Positions 26,630-37,838 of a stretch of 55,546 bases of DNA are shown here, piece by piece (within the stretch, counting starts at the first letter, position 1; each line of letters begins with the position of its first letter). Below the pieces are notes generated by a model. It was given only the letters and a program-made list of their open reading frames with translations, did not search any database and was not told the DNA's origin. Where the stretch lies: the NCBI GenBank assembly GCA_002104905.1, contig MCFE01000587.1:1-55546 (forward strand), written 5' to 3'. This stretch comes from Basidiobolus meristosporus CBS 931.73 (Eukaryota > Basidiobolomycota > Basidiobolomycetes > Basidiobolales > Basidiobolaceae). Both the position numbers and the translations under genes were made by a program.

Positions 26630-27640
26630 TTAGATAATTCTCAACTACATATCGCAAACCAAACCGCATTAGTTACCCGAACGAAACGATAATGGCAATT
26701 GACTTACATAATTACTTGGCACAATACCAATTGTGCCATCACTACGTCGAGCCTGCCACCACTTGCCTTTGGTGTCGACTATATCCAGCACTTCATCTCT
26801 GGTAAACGAGATCTCGTTTGGGTCACTGTCACTTGCCTCGTCTAGTTTCCACAGAAAATCAAGTCAATTAGCTATATCTTTGTTGGGGATTAGAATGGGG
26901 AACCATACACGTATAAATCGCTCGCGCCTTGTAAACGTAATTTGGGTTGTGGATCAAAGAGGGGTAATACCCCATCTCTGTTATGCTCGTGCCAGTGCTA
27001 TGTGTTCTTACGTGGTCGACTTCTTGTAACTGTGGTGAAGATTCACTCTCAATCATATCACTTGAGTACATGGATGGTTGGATATCCACGGGGGGACCCC
27101 CATCGAGTCCCAACCCGACTAGCCAGGCAATCTTTGGGTTGGTTTTGAAGTTAGCGTCGCCAACAACAAGATTTCTATAATGTCCTCCCTCTTACCATTC
27201 CAATAGCAGTCACGATAAACCCTGCCCCAAGGCTCACTATGGGAGTGATTTTGATATAGATTGTGTCGTCGATTTCTATCACTAGAAACGCAATAGCAAC
27301 ACCCAGCAATGGGAGGAACTAGGCATGGGTCAATACTGGGAATACAGTCCTCTACTACACTTTCGACTTACCGCCAGCCGGAACTTCCTAATGCAGCCAC
27401 TGAAAGTAGCCGCAGATATCCCAAATATCAGGCAAAATACATAGATGAGCACAAACCACGTAAAGCCTGAAGCTCGTATAGTGCATGCAGAAGCAAAGGA
27501 GATGATTAACCCACACTACATATCATACAAGCACGTCAGTCTACGAAGGGGTGGCATACATTTTCGTGGTTCCTTACTAGGTTCAGTATCAAAGCTACCA
27601 AGAAGCAAGGGCTTCGCCGTGAAAGCCCCAGATGGTTCAT
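26630..27640 (-). CDS. SHO1: Sho1-type osmosensor (4 TM + SH3)
   Basis: Plasma-membrane adaptor of the high-osmolarity HOG pathway; its SH3 domain binds the Pbs2 MAPKK. Six exons (27640-27578, 27515-27372, 27318-27196, 27131-26909, 26841-26708, 26644-26630) sum to 233 aa in frame. Four hydrophobic helices come first: LVALILNL joined to CGLIISFASA, then FTWFVLIYVFCLIFG, FLPLLGVAIAFLV, and VSLGAGFIVTAIGMIAWLVG. After a linker of about 60 residues the SH3 reads YKARAIYTYEA, DPNEISFTRDEVLDIVD, KGKWWQARRSDGTIGIVP and SNYLRII at the end. A 15-nt last exon supplies LRII; reading through its donor would give a different tail. It is shorter than yeast Sho1 (367 aa), mainly in the linker. Fungus-specific family. 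It lies in the loop of the IQ inverted repeat. Confidence 0.88.
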
Positions 27641-28140
27641 ACCGGATTCAAATGGAACAGGGATAAGGTAAAAGGTCGTCGAGTTGAAGGGATACTTTGA
27701 GCCAACTAAGTGGCCGTTACGGATAATATTTTCATGGATAGCTGGAGTATATTCCACCTGGATGGACGCCAAACGTTGTTAGAGAAATAGCAACAGACTC
27801 CCACTACAGCTAGTTTCGGAGATGATGTAATTTGAAGTGGCATAAAGTTACAAGTCTGGCAGATATGATGAGCTAAACCGATGGCTAAATTAAACCCAGA
27901 TTGTCTACCAACTAGGTATGATTGCACACTCCAACCCTTTCATGAAACTGAATTGGGTTAGCAAAAGAACAGCAGACAAGTCCGATCCAATCTGCCCCTG
28001 ATTCCTTGAAGCATATGCAAAATCTAATCTCAAATTCATCTAATTTTTGTTTCTTGACTATCACCAAGAATATCACCTAGACTGCCTCCCAATAAATTCC
28101 CTTATTCCTTGTCACAGTAGGGCTACCCTCACACTATAGT
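27641..28140. other. Divergent intergenic region, SHO1 / acyltransferase
   Basis: Contains a minus-strand open frame upstream of the SHO1 start (to about 27927), but its sequence does not extend the Sho1 homology. Presumed bidirectional promoter. Confidence 0.4.
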
Positions 28141-29461
28141 ATGACGCTTGCCGACGAGATAAGGTCCGCCCCGAGAACGGCCGCGTTCGTGGTTTTTTTC
28201 TTGGGTCAAGCGGCCATAATCAACTTTTCTCAAATAGCCGGGTTGGCCTTGAAGCCCATCAACAATGGTTGTTTCAAGCGGTTCATCGATTACACACAGC
28301 GCATGTTCGGTCTGTTGCTGGTGGCCATAACCGAGCTCTTCGCCCCCGCCTCGTTCGTTATAACTGCTGATCCCGACGCGGCAGACATTTTCAACGACAC
28401 TTCTGACCCTTCGCTCCCCCAACTTTCTTTTCCCGAGCGCATTATACTTATCGCAAACCATCAAGTAAGACTATTCCACTGACCCAGCTGCGAGGGCGTT
28501 TCTAATCTTGTTTTGGCTGGTACGCATAGATATACGCCGATTGGATCTATCTATGGTAAGAGGCCCTTGGTCTTCCTTCGTAGCATGGTATACGTATACT
28601 CATACTGGAAATAGGTGTGTAGCATATTTCTCAAGAGCCCACGACGCAATCAAGATCATTTTGAAGGATTCGTTGAAACATGTCCCAATCTTTGGCTGGT
28701 AAGTGTAGACCCATGGAAAATCTCGACTGCCTATTTTCTAATCGCTTTACTTCAAACAGGGTAAATTTCCCTCTTTTACAAGTGTGTCGACACTCGCTCA
28801 TAACATTTTTTTCAAGGGGATGCAATTTTTCGATTTCATTTTTCTGAGAAGGAACTGGTCGGCAGACCAGATCCATCTGGCCAAACACCTGGCCCACCTC
28901 TCGGAAGGGGCCCACCCGTTGTGGCTCATCCTCTTCCCGGAAGGAACCGTCGTCTCGAAGGATACTCGAAAGAGGTCGGCAGCATTTGCGGAGAAGGAGA
29001 AGCTTTCGAACCCAAAGAACGTACTCTTGCCACGGTCGACCGGGATGCATTTTTGTTGCTCCCAGCTAAGAAAATCGGTGGATTATGTGTACGATATGAC
29101 CATTGGCTACGAGGGATTGAACCAGGACCAGATCCCGCAGATCGTATACACCCTGAAGAGCATGTACTTCCAGAATAAATACCCACGCCAAGTTCACATC
29201 CATGTGCGCCGCTACGAGATGAGCGCCATTCCCACCGACGAGGCAGAATTCACCCAATGGATCCGGGCGAGATGGCAAGAAAAAGACGCCCTGATGGAGG
29301 ATTTCTACAAACATGGCCGCTTTCCGGCCACGGAGCACAAGAAAGTCATCCACATCAAGATGAACCACATCTCAGACCTTGTTCAGATCTGGCTCCTCAG
29401 TATCCCGTTAATCGTGGTATCGTGTGCCGTATGGTATTCCATAAGGAACTTTATTTTATGA
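28141..29461 (+). CDS. Lysophospholipid acyltransferase (1-acylglycerol-3-phosphate acyltransferase-like)
   Basis: Membrane enzyme that transfers acyl-CoA to lysophospholipid, of the Cst26/LCLAT1/AGPAT5 group. Exons 28141-28464, 28530-28555, 28615-28698, a single base at 28760, and 28817-29461 sum to 359 aa. The HX4D catalytic motif NHQIYAD spans the first splice; the PEGT motif (ILFPEGTVVSKD) is in the last exon. N- and C-terminal hydrophobic helices anchor it. The family consensus GWGMQFFDFIFL is restored only if one G at 28760 is an exon between two adjacent introns (28699-28759 and 28761-28816). A simpler acceptor at 28783 also keeps frame, but replaces the Trp by Cys and inserts 11 extra residues into the conserved motif. 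Confidence 0.88.
28699..28816 (+). other. Twin intron with a 1-nt exon (or nested stwintron)
   Basis: Donor gtaagt at 28699, acceptor cag ending at 28759, one G at 28760, donor gtaaat at 28761, acceptor caag ending at 28816. Both intron lengths (61 and 56 nt) match this genome's norm. The joined codons TG+G, GGG, ATG encode W-G-M of a conserved motif. Confidence 0.6.
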
Positions 29462-29688
29462 TCAGTGGTTGTGTTGGCTTTTTCTCTGTAAAAATCACTA
29501 TCCATTAATATGATGTATCTAGAGAACGATGGTATATTGATTTATAACTCCACGATAAACTCCGAGATATTGTTTGGTTATTCTATCACTAGTGGTATTG
29601 ATATGGATATAGCTATGGATGTGGGATATACGGATTCTCATTCCTGGATACACAGGAAATGTGTAGATGATTTGCTATGGAGTTCTGG

Positions 29689-32480
29689 CTAACTGCTAGT
29701 ATCTTCATGTGCATACGAATCTAAAGCCATCTCTTCCAAACGCTGATGCAGATACTCGATTTCGGCCTTAAGATAGGCAAAGTCTTCTTGCAACACAAAC
29801 TTCGAAACATCCACCGCTGGTGGCCCTGTTGATAGTCGAGGCTTCCGAAGTGTGGTCGGGGATTTCTTGGGAGCGATGGCCTTCTCGGCTTTCAGCGCTC
29901 GCACCTACATATCATATTTGCTTGCGATTAGTTCATGCTCTTTCACATTCACATTCACATCCTTCTCCTTCTCCTTCTCCTTCTCCTTATCCTCTTCCAG
30001 CTTGACTCCTACTCCTGCTTCTACAACTACTACCGCTACCGCTACTGCACTACTAGTGCTACTACTAGTGCTACTACTAGTGCTACAACTGCGAAGAAGA
30101 TTGCATCACTTACCTCAGTATGCAAGTAGCTCAACGAATCCGCATGCTCCTTCTGGATCATGATCTCTTCATCCATCTGGATCTGTAGTGTCTTGACTTC
30201 ACGAGTCAGCCGGTGGATACACTTCTGTTGCTCCTTTGACCTCTTCTGCAGGATCTTCACCATGATGCGTGGATTCGCCTCTCGTAAACGATACCCGCGC
30301 CTATCGACCGTGTGGCCATCCCCGACAGAAACAGCAACGATGGAAATGGGAACACCATCAATAGATCAGGCACAAACAGCAAATACACACACGCACACGC
30401 ACACGCACACACGCACACAGTTGAAGTGAACAACACAACACCAAACGGAAAACCGACAAAGAAAAAGGAGAGATATGGTTAGAAGTCAGGGTCAAAGCAC
30501 TGCCTAGTTCCACCTTATCCTCGCCCGCTTACCATAATGACTGGATCCGTGTGGCTGCACTCCTCATCCTCTGATACTCTCCGACTCGCTTGCGAACCAT
30601 TCGGCCCCGCCACACTCTCTGAATCGTCGCTGCCGCCAAGTCCTGCTCGGTGTCTATATCCATTCACACCCATTGATCATTGATCATTGACCATTGTCAA
30701 GGTAGTGGTAATGGTAATGGTAATGGTAATGGCAATGGCAACGGCAATGGTGATAGTGGTGGTGGTGGTGGTGGTGAAGGAGTAAAACAATGTCGCACAG
30801 TAAGTATCGCTATCGGAATGAACTCTGCTAGAAAACCAACCAGTCAGCCACTCTTGGCGTTTGTCCATGAGTCCACACACAAACACTTCCGATACGGGTG
30901 GCTGGTCCGCATCGGCCATGCTTGCACGCACCCATCTGACATCCACCAGAGCCTGAGCCCTCACTCACCTCCGCTTTCTTGTCCTGCAAGCCCTCCAACT
31001 CGTGAGCACTCCTTCTGCAACTGACTCAGCGTCACTGGTCGCTGCATGAGTCGACGTCCTCGCAGCTTGACGAACTTGTAGTCCCGATACTCCTTCCTAA
31101 CCTACAAACAGTCCACCCAGTCCCAGCAAGAGTGGCACCCGGGCGATTCAGTCAGTCTACATGTCATTCTGACACACAAGTGCTGGTGTGCACTTCCTCT
31201 TCCTCTTCCTCTCCTCCCCTCCCCTCCATCTCCCCCACACCCACTACACTTGTGAGGTAAACATGATGACCTGACGTACCAGATGTCCTCGTGCAAGAGC
31301 CTGTATCTTGATGCTTGCTGTGACTAGCTCCTCAGTGTCGCGCTTGAGGAGACCCTTGAAGTACTGTCGCATATCTTTGACCTAATCATCATCGGGAACA
31401 AAGCAAGATGAGATTCACGTTGGCGAGAAGGAGGTGATACTTTTCATGGCTGGGAAGCAGGCCGACAACAGAAATCGATAGAGATTGTGAACCCACCTGT
31501 CGCTGCAACTTTTGGACCCGATTGTCAAGTTGATAAACGAAATCCTGATCTACTCGACAATATGAGACTTCGGGTATCTTTCATCACGCCAAAAACATCT
31601 ACAATTCTACCTTCATTCGTATCTTGATCACAAGTAATCTGGCTTTGATCTAGCTCCTCATTGATATCTGTGACTTTCTGAGCTTTGAAGAGGCTAGAGT
31701 TAGTTTTGATGGCATAAAATTTCTGAATATGTTTGAGCATACATGTAGAGATAGTTGCGATGTCTTTGTCTTTGACATTGTCTATATCGTTATCGTTATC
31801 GTTATCGTTGTTTTTGGTGTCAAGGTCAGGCACAGGCGACATCGAAACTACTTTTTCGCCAATGCTATCCTCTTCGGGCTTAGTAGAATCCTGAATATGC
31901 TCTGTCTCTCGTGACAAGGAATTCACAACGCCACTTTCGGGTTGCGTAATCGTAGCAAGTTCCTCAGGGCTATCGCTGGTAAGTCCACTTTTAGGCTTGT
32001 CTGGAACGCATTCAACTGCTGCTTGTGAAACGATACTCGATTCCTTGGTGGCAGACAGGACTTGGGAAACATTACTCTCTGAAAGTCTATCAGTTTCTTT
32101 TTTGACACTTGGAACATGATTTTCAAGTTTGTCTTGGTTTTGTGAAACAACAACCGTCTGTTGAACGCGATCGGTATTTACATTGCTGAATTTCGATTCC
32201 ACAGGATTGCTAGAACTATAGGTATTTGCTTTTTGAAGAGGAAGGACCGGGACCCCGTTGTCCTTTCCACTAACTGGCTACGAGAGAATTAAGATTACTA
32301 GGGAGTACTTACTACGGGTGATACCTAACGGGTACATACTGTAGTGAAGGAATAGGATCTGATGTCTTGAACGCGGTTACTCTCGAAACTGCGAGTCTTT
32401 TTCGAACTAAGTAGACCAAAGCGCTTTGCCTCGCTTTGGTCCTCCTTGGTGGTGGTCTTTTTCTTCCAACTTTTGAACAT
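29689..32480 (-). CDS. IQ-motif coiled-coil protein, copy B
   Basis: Inverted paralogue of the gene at 23912. It starts at 32480 with MFKSWKKK, then a basic/Ser-rich exon that differs from copy A. A longer acidic middle region follows (about 32280 down to 31600), with repeats of Asp-Asn near 31800 encoded by a GTTATC-type microsatellite. A splice at about 31610-31548 leads into NEDQDFVYQLDNRVQKLQRQ, followed by the same three IQ motifs and coiled coil as copy A. The last residues differ (HQRLEEMALDSYAHEDTSS). The frame is open through all exons, so both copies look functional. The N-terminal half is related but diverged; the C-terminal half is nearly identical to copy A, introns included. Confidence 0.73.
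29729..31493 (-). repeat. Inverted repeat, right arm (IQ gene B)
   Basis: Reverse-complement near-copy of about 24630-26380. A 3.35-kb loop holding SHO1 and the acyltransferase separates the arms. Confidence 0.85.
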
Positions 32481-33206
32481 CGAAGATGCCTGACAAATCC
32501 ACGGTATCAGGCAATAATAGAGAATCAGTCAAATTTCGGGAAAACCAGTCAACTTGTGTACAGAAGATTTCGTGGATTTCCCAATCCATAATCAAAACAA
32601 AACAGTTTTTTTGCTGCGTGGGATCCAGTTCCAATTTGTTGCTTAAGCCACGCCCATGATATTGCATCATTTGCTGGCACCTGGTTATAGTTTGACAAGG
32701 GGACACGTGACCGGCCGGATTTCATCTTGGGATTTGCACCCAATGCGGTGGGCACATGAGACGAATCACAAAGGCGGGAAAGAATGCTTACACGAATCAT
32801 CGCTCGAATCACGAATTGGGCACAAAGACCGATTGACACACCAGCTCCCAATTTGTATGTCCGCTCATATCTCAGTGTACCCCCACTAACAGCCCAATCA
32901 GTAATCAATTTGGAACTCCGTTGGGCAGCACCAATCACCAGCCATGAGTGCTTCTTTGACTTGGTACAATGATCAGTAGTTAATCATGAATATCAGTCCG
33001 GTTAAAAGGTGCAACATTTAGGATGAGCACTCGCAAATATGGCTAAATTACCGTTTGATTGACATTGGTCAAGAGGTTAATTCTAGGCTGATTCGTTTTT
33101 TTTGGTAAGCTGCGAATGGGTGGTATATCAGTGGGATTTCTTCTTGGTTCCCTTATAAACAAACCGTTCTTCAAGCACCGTTTCCAGGTTTCTTTGAGCT
33201 TTGGGA
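32481..33206. other. Divergent intergenic region, IQ gene B / coiled-coil gene
   Basis: No coding exon recognised in about 725 bases; the open frames here lack splice or homology support. Confidence 0.4.
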
Positions 33207-34508
33207 ATGAACTCCAATCACCTCGACACGAATGTATATATATCCCTTGTTCTTCATGATTCTCTAGCCCCGTTACTCACCGTGACTTCCTTTTTTCAAG
33301 TTCTCCATAGTTCAAAATTCCTCCGAGTTTATCCCTAGAGATAATTTCCTCGGAGAGTTGCAGCGACTTCAAGAAAATGTGTTTGCTTTAACGAACACCG
33401 TCAAAATCCTGCAGACGAATGTCAATGTGTTACAGAAGGAGAACACCATTCTGAAGAACGAGGTGAAGTCTCTAAAAGAGGCAATAGACACCTCGACCGA
33501 CGACTACCCTACCAATTCCAGAACTTTGGCTCCGTCGCCAGAAGAGGCGCGCAAGATAAAGGTAACGTGGTTTGCTCCTTGACTGCTACCACCCGGGGGA
33601 ATTTCTGATATCTTCTATTCAGGCCTTAATCCGACATTTGACTTCTCATATGAGGGACGATGTATTAGATCTTAATGACGACAAGCTCCGGTTCGACCTG
33701 GCGAAGCCACTGGCCGACCGGAAAAATACCGAGATTTTCCACGCCATAGTCGACTCTGTATTCCAAAGCTCGAACTGCACGCGCGAGTACGCGGAGCAAC
33801 GCGTAAGGAAACGGTTCGACAATCTTCGCGAAGAGTACAACAAAAACGACTTCAAGAAAACCCGAGACAACATTCGAAAAAGGAGGAACAAAAGAAAGCA
33901 CGATGTAGGATATTTTCGCTTCTCCACTCGAAGCCCCGTTTTCCTAACTGTTTTTTCTAAACCCATGTGTAGCTCCTCAAAAAGCGACAAAAGACTTTCT
34001 CGAAATTCCAGGACGATTTCACGCAGGAATTCAAGCCCCAGGATCCGGTGCCCAATTATGAGCGGTATCTGATGCTGGATATCATGTCAAGTGATGAGAC
34101 CGAGGAAGATTCTCTCGGACAGAAGGTCTTCAAACGACACCGGGTGGACCATCGTAGCATGGAGGTAAGTTCAATCATCGTCGCCACCAGTTCCGACCGG
34201 CTATACCTAACTGGCAAACCTTCGACAGGTTAAGCGGTTCCTATACTACCTCGACAACAAGGCCGGTGCCAATCTGGGTAAGCGTCCACTACCCAGCGGT
34301 GAGGAATACTACTCCTTCGAGAGCTCTCTCAGCCAGCCGTTGCAAACGTCCTATGCAAAACACCTTGCAACAAACGCCCCAATTACTGGAAACCAGTAAT
34401 GCCGAGGAATTTGCGCAGACATTTGAGAACTTCAACTTCACTAACCCAGTGAACCTGACCATGCCGCCCGGTTTGCCACAATGGAGTTATACATCCAGTT
34501 TCATGTAA
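33207..34508 (+). CDS. Coiled-coil/basic-region protein, unknown function
   Basis: Not assigned to a named family. Exons: 33207-33233, 33301-about 33561, about 33625-33906, 33973-34164 and from 34230 on. A leucine-zipper-like coiled coil (LQENVFALTNTVKILQTNVNVL) is followed by a helical domain (TREYAEQRVRKRFDNLREEY), a very basic stretch (NIRKRRNKRKHDLLKKRQ), and then YLMLDIMSSDETEED plus KRFLYYLD. From memory, proteins with this MSSDEtEE-plus-helix tail are common but unnamed in early-diverging fungi. The basic and coiled-coil parts suggest a DNA-binding regulator (inference). The 3' end is ambiguous: read-through stops at 34399, while an intron of about 75 nt (from about 34348 to 34422) would give an end at 34508. 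Confidence 0.55.
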
Positions 34509-35151
34509 TTCATTCACTATGACTTGTTTAGTTTATTTAAGATTATAGTTTAATGTTGTTGAGATTACTTTATCGATTAGAAATTCACTACGAACTTGAT
34601 GTAAATATCCCAAATACTGTACATAACCCTCCAAACAATTGGTGCAAGTAAAATGGCTCGGTTCAGACGATTCCGTGTGTTCGATATCCTCCGGCTAATC
34701 ACATTGTTTATCCGGATCTAGAGTGAAGACTGATCGTATTCGTAAAACGCACTCTAAGCCACATGAAGATAATCATCTTTCTATGCAAGGTGTTAACCGG
34801 GCTATTTAAGGGATGTTGGATCATCGAATTACTTGGAACCATCAATGATGTCGACTTGGTCATGACTACGGCAATACGGAATCTATAGGTCAACTACAGT
34901 GGTTTTTGAATTTTTCGAGTTTCGTCTCTTTGTAGGAAATCGCCGCTACAAAGGACTAGTGTTTTCTTGTGTAATATACGTACTCTTTCACCTGATCTTC
35001 TCCCCCTCACAAAGCCCACCACCCATTTCTCCAATTTTCCTACCGGTGTCCGACCTTTAATTTTGCCTCTCCCTTACCTACGCACTGTCCTCTCCCGATT
35101 CCAAACCCCTTGATCAACGAGATAGTACTGTGCTTCGAGAGGGAATAAGAC
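34509..35151. other. Intergenic region before the RING gene
   Basis: No gene recognised; AT-rich 3' flank, then pyrimidine-rich sequence before the RING gene start. Confidence 0.4.
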
Positions 35152-36458
35152 ATGGATACAGAACCTGAGAATCAGCCGCGTCCTCAAAGCACAACCGGCC
35201 GTCGCACACACTGGTGTCATCAATGCCAAATCGAAATCACCCCCATGATGGCTCCGCATCCAACATGTCCTCACTGTTTAGGGGAATTTGTTGAAGAGGT
35301 AGGCCTCCAATTGAAACTTGTCCCCCAGTCCCCCAGTCCACCCTCTAATCCCCTATTTCCCGTAGATCGAGGACGAAAACGACCCAAGGGATTTCTTCGC
35401 CCAAGTAGAGACGGATGAGGAGTTTGATTTCGGTGAGGGAGCTCCTAACATGGACGGAAGAAATCCGGAGGTCGTCAACATAGTACAGTCTATGTTACAG
35501 CAACTTATAGGCCCCAACGCCTCCTTTACTGTTGAAGCACAAGGACCAACCTTTGCTAGAGGTCCCACAACTTTTGGTGGAAGCACAGAGGCTGGCACCA
35601 ACAACGATGATCCTAATAGACCTACCGTATTTTCCACGAGCTTCAACATTATGGGTGGGGCGCCTGAAGGTGCTGCGCCAGGCACTAACGAAACAACCGC
35701 CGAAGGCGCCCGCGCTGCTTCAGTTGCGAGCTTCTCCAAGTAATTTCCTCAAAGATGTTTCATTCATGGTGATGATAGATATTAATGCACCCTGTTTCCA
35801 GTTTCATCCAACGTCTACTTGGTGGAAACATGGAGTCAACGCAACAAGGAGGTGGCGGTGCCAATGCCAACCCATTATGGAATATTTTCCAGCTTCCCGG
35901 AAACGCTGGTGATTACGTCTTCGGACAACAGGCTCTAGACAACATTATCTCCCAACTAATGGAGCAAGCAGGGTTTGTTTGGTTTGATTCCCCCCAATGT
36001 GTACGACCTGCCACCTAAACCCCCCATTCTTGCCAACCTAGGAGAAACGCCCCGCCACCAGCCCCTGAAGATGTGATCAACAATCTGCCTCGGGAGAAGA
36101 TCACCAAGGCACAAGTGGAGGACGGCATTGATTGTGCAGTATGCAAAGAGGATTTTAACGAGGGAGAAGAAACCACCGGCTTGCCATGCCACCATCTATT
36201 CCATGACGGTTGTATTCGGCCCTGGCTTGAACTGAACGGGACGTGTCCCGTCTGGTAAGTAGCTACCGCACTTGTCGGGTTTGCACCCACGGAACCTGAC
36301 TGAACTTCCATTCTTCTAGCCGGCACTCGCTTATCTCCAAAGAAGGTGCGCCCGACTCCGAAGGCCACGACTCCACAGGTAACCGTGAGCATGAGCGCGA
36401 GCGCGAGCGTGAGTCTCAACCTCCAGGGGCATTTCCGGAGCCTGACCCATTGGATTAA
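35152..36458 (+). CDS. RING-H2 E3 ubiquitin ligase (RNF115/RNF126-like)
   Basis: Five exons (35152-35298, 35366-35739, 35802-35972, 36042-36254, 36320-36458) sum to 347 aa. An N-terminal four-Cys zinc finger (HWCHQCQIEITP then CPHC) matches the ubiquitin-binding finger of RNF126/RNF115 relatives. The middle is low-complexity Gly/Asn/Ala. The RING-H2 reads CAVCKEDF, then LPCHHLFHDGCIRPWL and CPVCRHS, with the last Cys-Arg formed across an intron. The C-terminus is a charged His/Glu/Arg tail ending PDPLD. Such ligases act with E2 enzymes on cytosolic and membrane substrates; the target is unknown. Confidence 0.9.
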
Positions 36459-36763
36459 AGCAGATCAATTCCGAGTCAGCCCACTCGCACAATTGCCACC
36501 TCTTGAATCGATCGGAATATAGAGTTTGTACTCAACCAACCTCCATCAGTTTTATTAAAATATTCGATTTCCAATGGTTTTATTGAGTACATACAGAGAG
36601 TCGTCTATGGTTGCTTGGGCAAAACAGTCGGTAGAATTTACAAAATTCCGGGCTTTTGTGAACTGATCTGAGAGTAGAGTAATTTCAATGATGATGTGAG
36701 TGAGGGTGAGGGTGAGGGTGAGGATGAGAGTGGGAGTGTAGGTTGCTGATCAGAAACAGTGTA
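36459..36763. other. Convergent intergenic region with GAGGGT/GAGTG microsatellite
   Basis: The 3' flanks of the RING and HMG genes. A GTGAGG-type repeat occupies about 36696-36740. No gene seen. Confidence 0.5.
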
Positions 36764-37838
36764 TTATTCAGAGTTGGAGTCGTGGGCTAATTGGTCTTCA
36801 TGATCGCTTTCCGCGTCGCTAGAGCTCACCTCCTTGGCAAGGGCACTGATGGCTTTTGGTTGATGGCGTGGTGTATCTTCGCTCTTGATCTTCTTACTCT
36901 CTCGAGCACCATTCTCGGGGGTTTCGTGAGATCCGTTAGCCCCACTATAAGAAGACATTTCTTTCTCATAGCGCTCTTTGTCTTTCTCGTACATGTCGTA
37001 GTATTTCTACAGTTGTCGCGGGCCGTTAGGGAATGCTCGCTGATCACAATTTGAAGTGAGCGCTTACCTTTTTCTCGGTAGGGTCTAGAGTTTTCCAACT
37101 AGCGGACAGCATCTTGGTTAGATCGCCGAGACTTGCGTCCTGATGCTCTTCCTTGAGCTGTGATCTTTGCAATTGACAGTACATGAAAAATGCATTGGCT
37201 GGTCGTTTAGGTGCGTTGGGATCTTTTTCTGGGCGTTTTGGTGTGACGGTTTCTTTCTCTGGACGTTTGGACTTATCTGCAACTGCCGCGACTTCTGTGT
37301 CGGACTGTCGATAAGAACAGGTACGGTTAGCGCACGAGTTGGTGACCTTCTCGGGAAGGGGCTCTACTTACTTCTGAATGGGAGTCGTCAGCTGTGCCTC
37401 TCTGCGTCTCCTCTAGAATGCCAAACAGGAAACTGGTTCGGTTGGTTAATGACAACGAGTTCAATCAAGTGAAGGGGATGAGATAAAGCAATCATAAGCA
37501 AGGGAAACTGGCCACCTTCTTTCTACTTTCAACCGTTGAACTCTCTTCTTGGCTCGGTTGATTTTAATGGCATATCTTTCATTGGCCTAGGATATTTCGA
37601 GCAGGAGAGGAACCGTTAGGTTTCGATTCAAACAATAGCCTCAGCAAAGTGGGTGGTATGTGCTGAGGGGTGGAGGAATGCGGCGCTTACTGTTTCGATT
37701 TCAACCACTTTTCTCTTCAATTCTTTGTACTTCTTTTTGTACTTCAACTCTATATAAGCGGAAGAAATGGTCAGCTCTATTCTCCTCAGGCAGGGCGTAA
37801 AGTCAGCAGAGAGCAGTTGGACATTTACCATCTGACAT
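36764..37838 (-). CDS. HMG-box protein, NHP10-like
   Basis: Six exons. A 10-nt first exon (37838-37829, ATG at 37838) joins in phase to ELKYKKKYKELKRKVVEIET, then NERYAIKINRAKKRVQRLKVER, SFLFGILEE, and an HMG box (DPNAPKRPANAFFMYCQ, LTKMLSASWKTLDPTEKK, YYDMYEKDKERYEKEM). The C-terminus is acidic and Ser-rich (SSSDAESDHEDQ). The combination of an N-terminal coiled coil and one HMG box with the Tyr-Tyr-x-Met-Tyr ending fits yeast Nhp10, a DNA-binding subunit of the INO80 chromatin remodeller. INO80 membership is inferred from architecture; a generic HMGB protein is the alternative. Length is about 225-230 aa. Confidence 0.72.

Noticed and set aside
36690-36745. CRISPR-like or other structured direct repeats
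   Set aside because: It is a simple GTGAGG-type microsatellite without spacers, in a eukaryotic genome.
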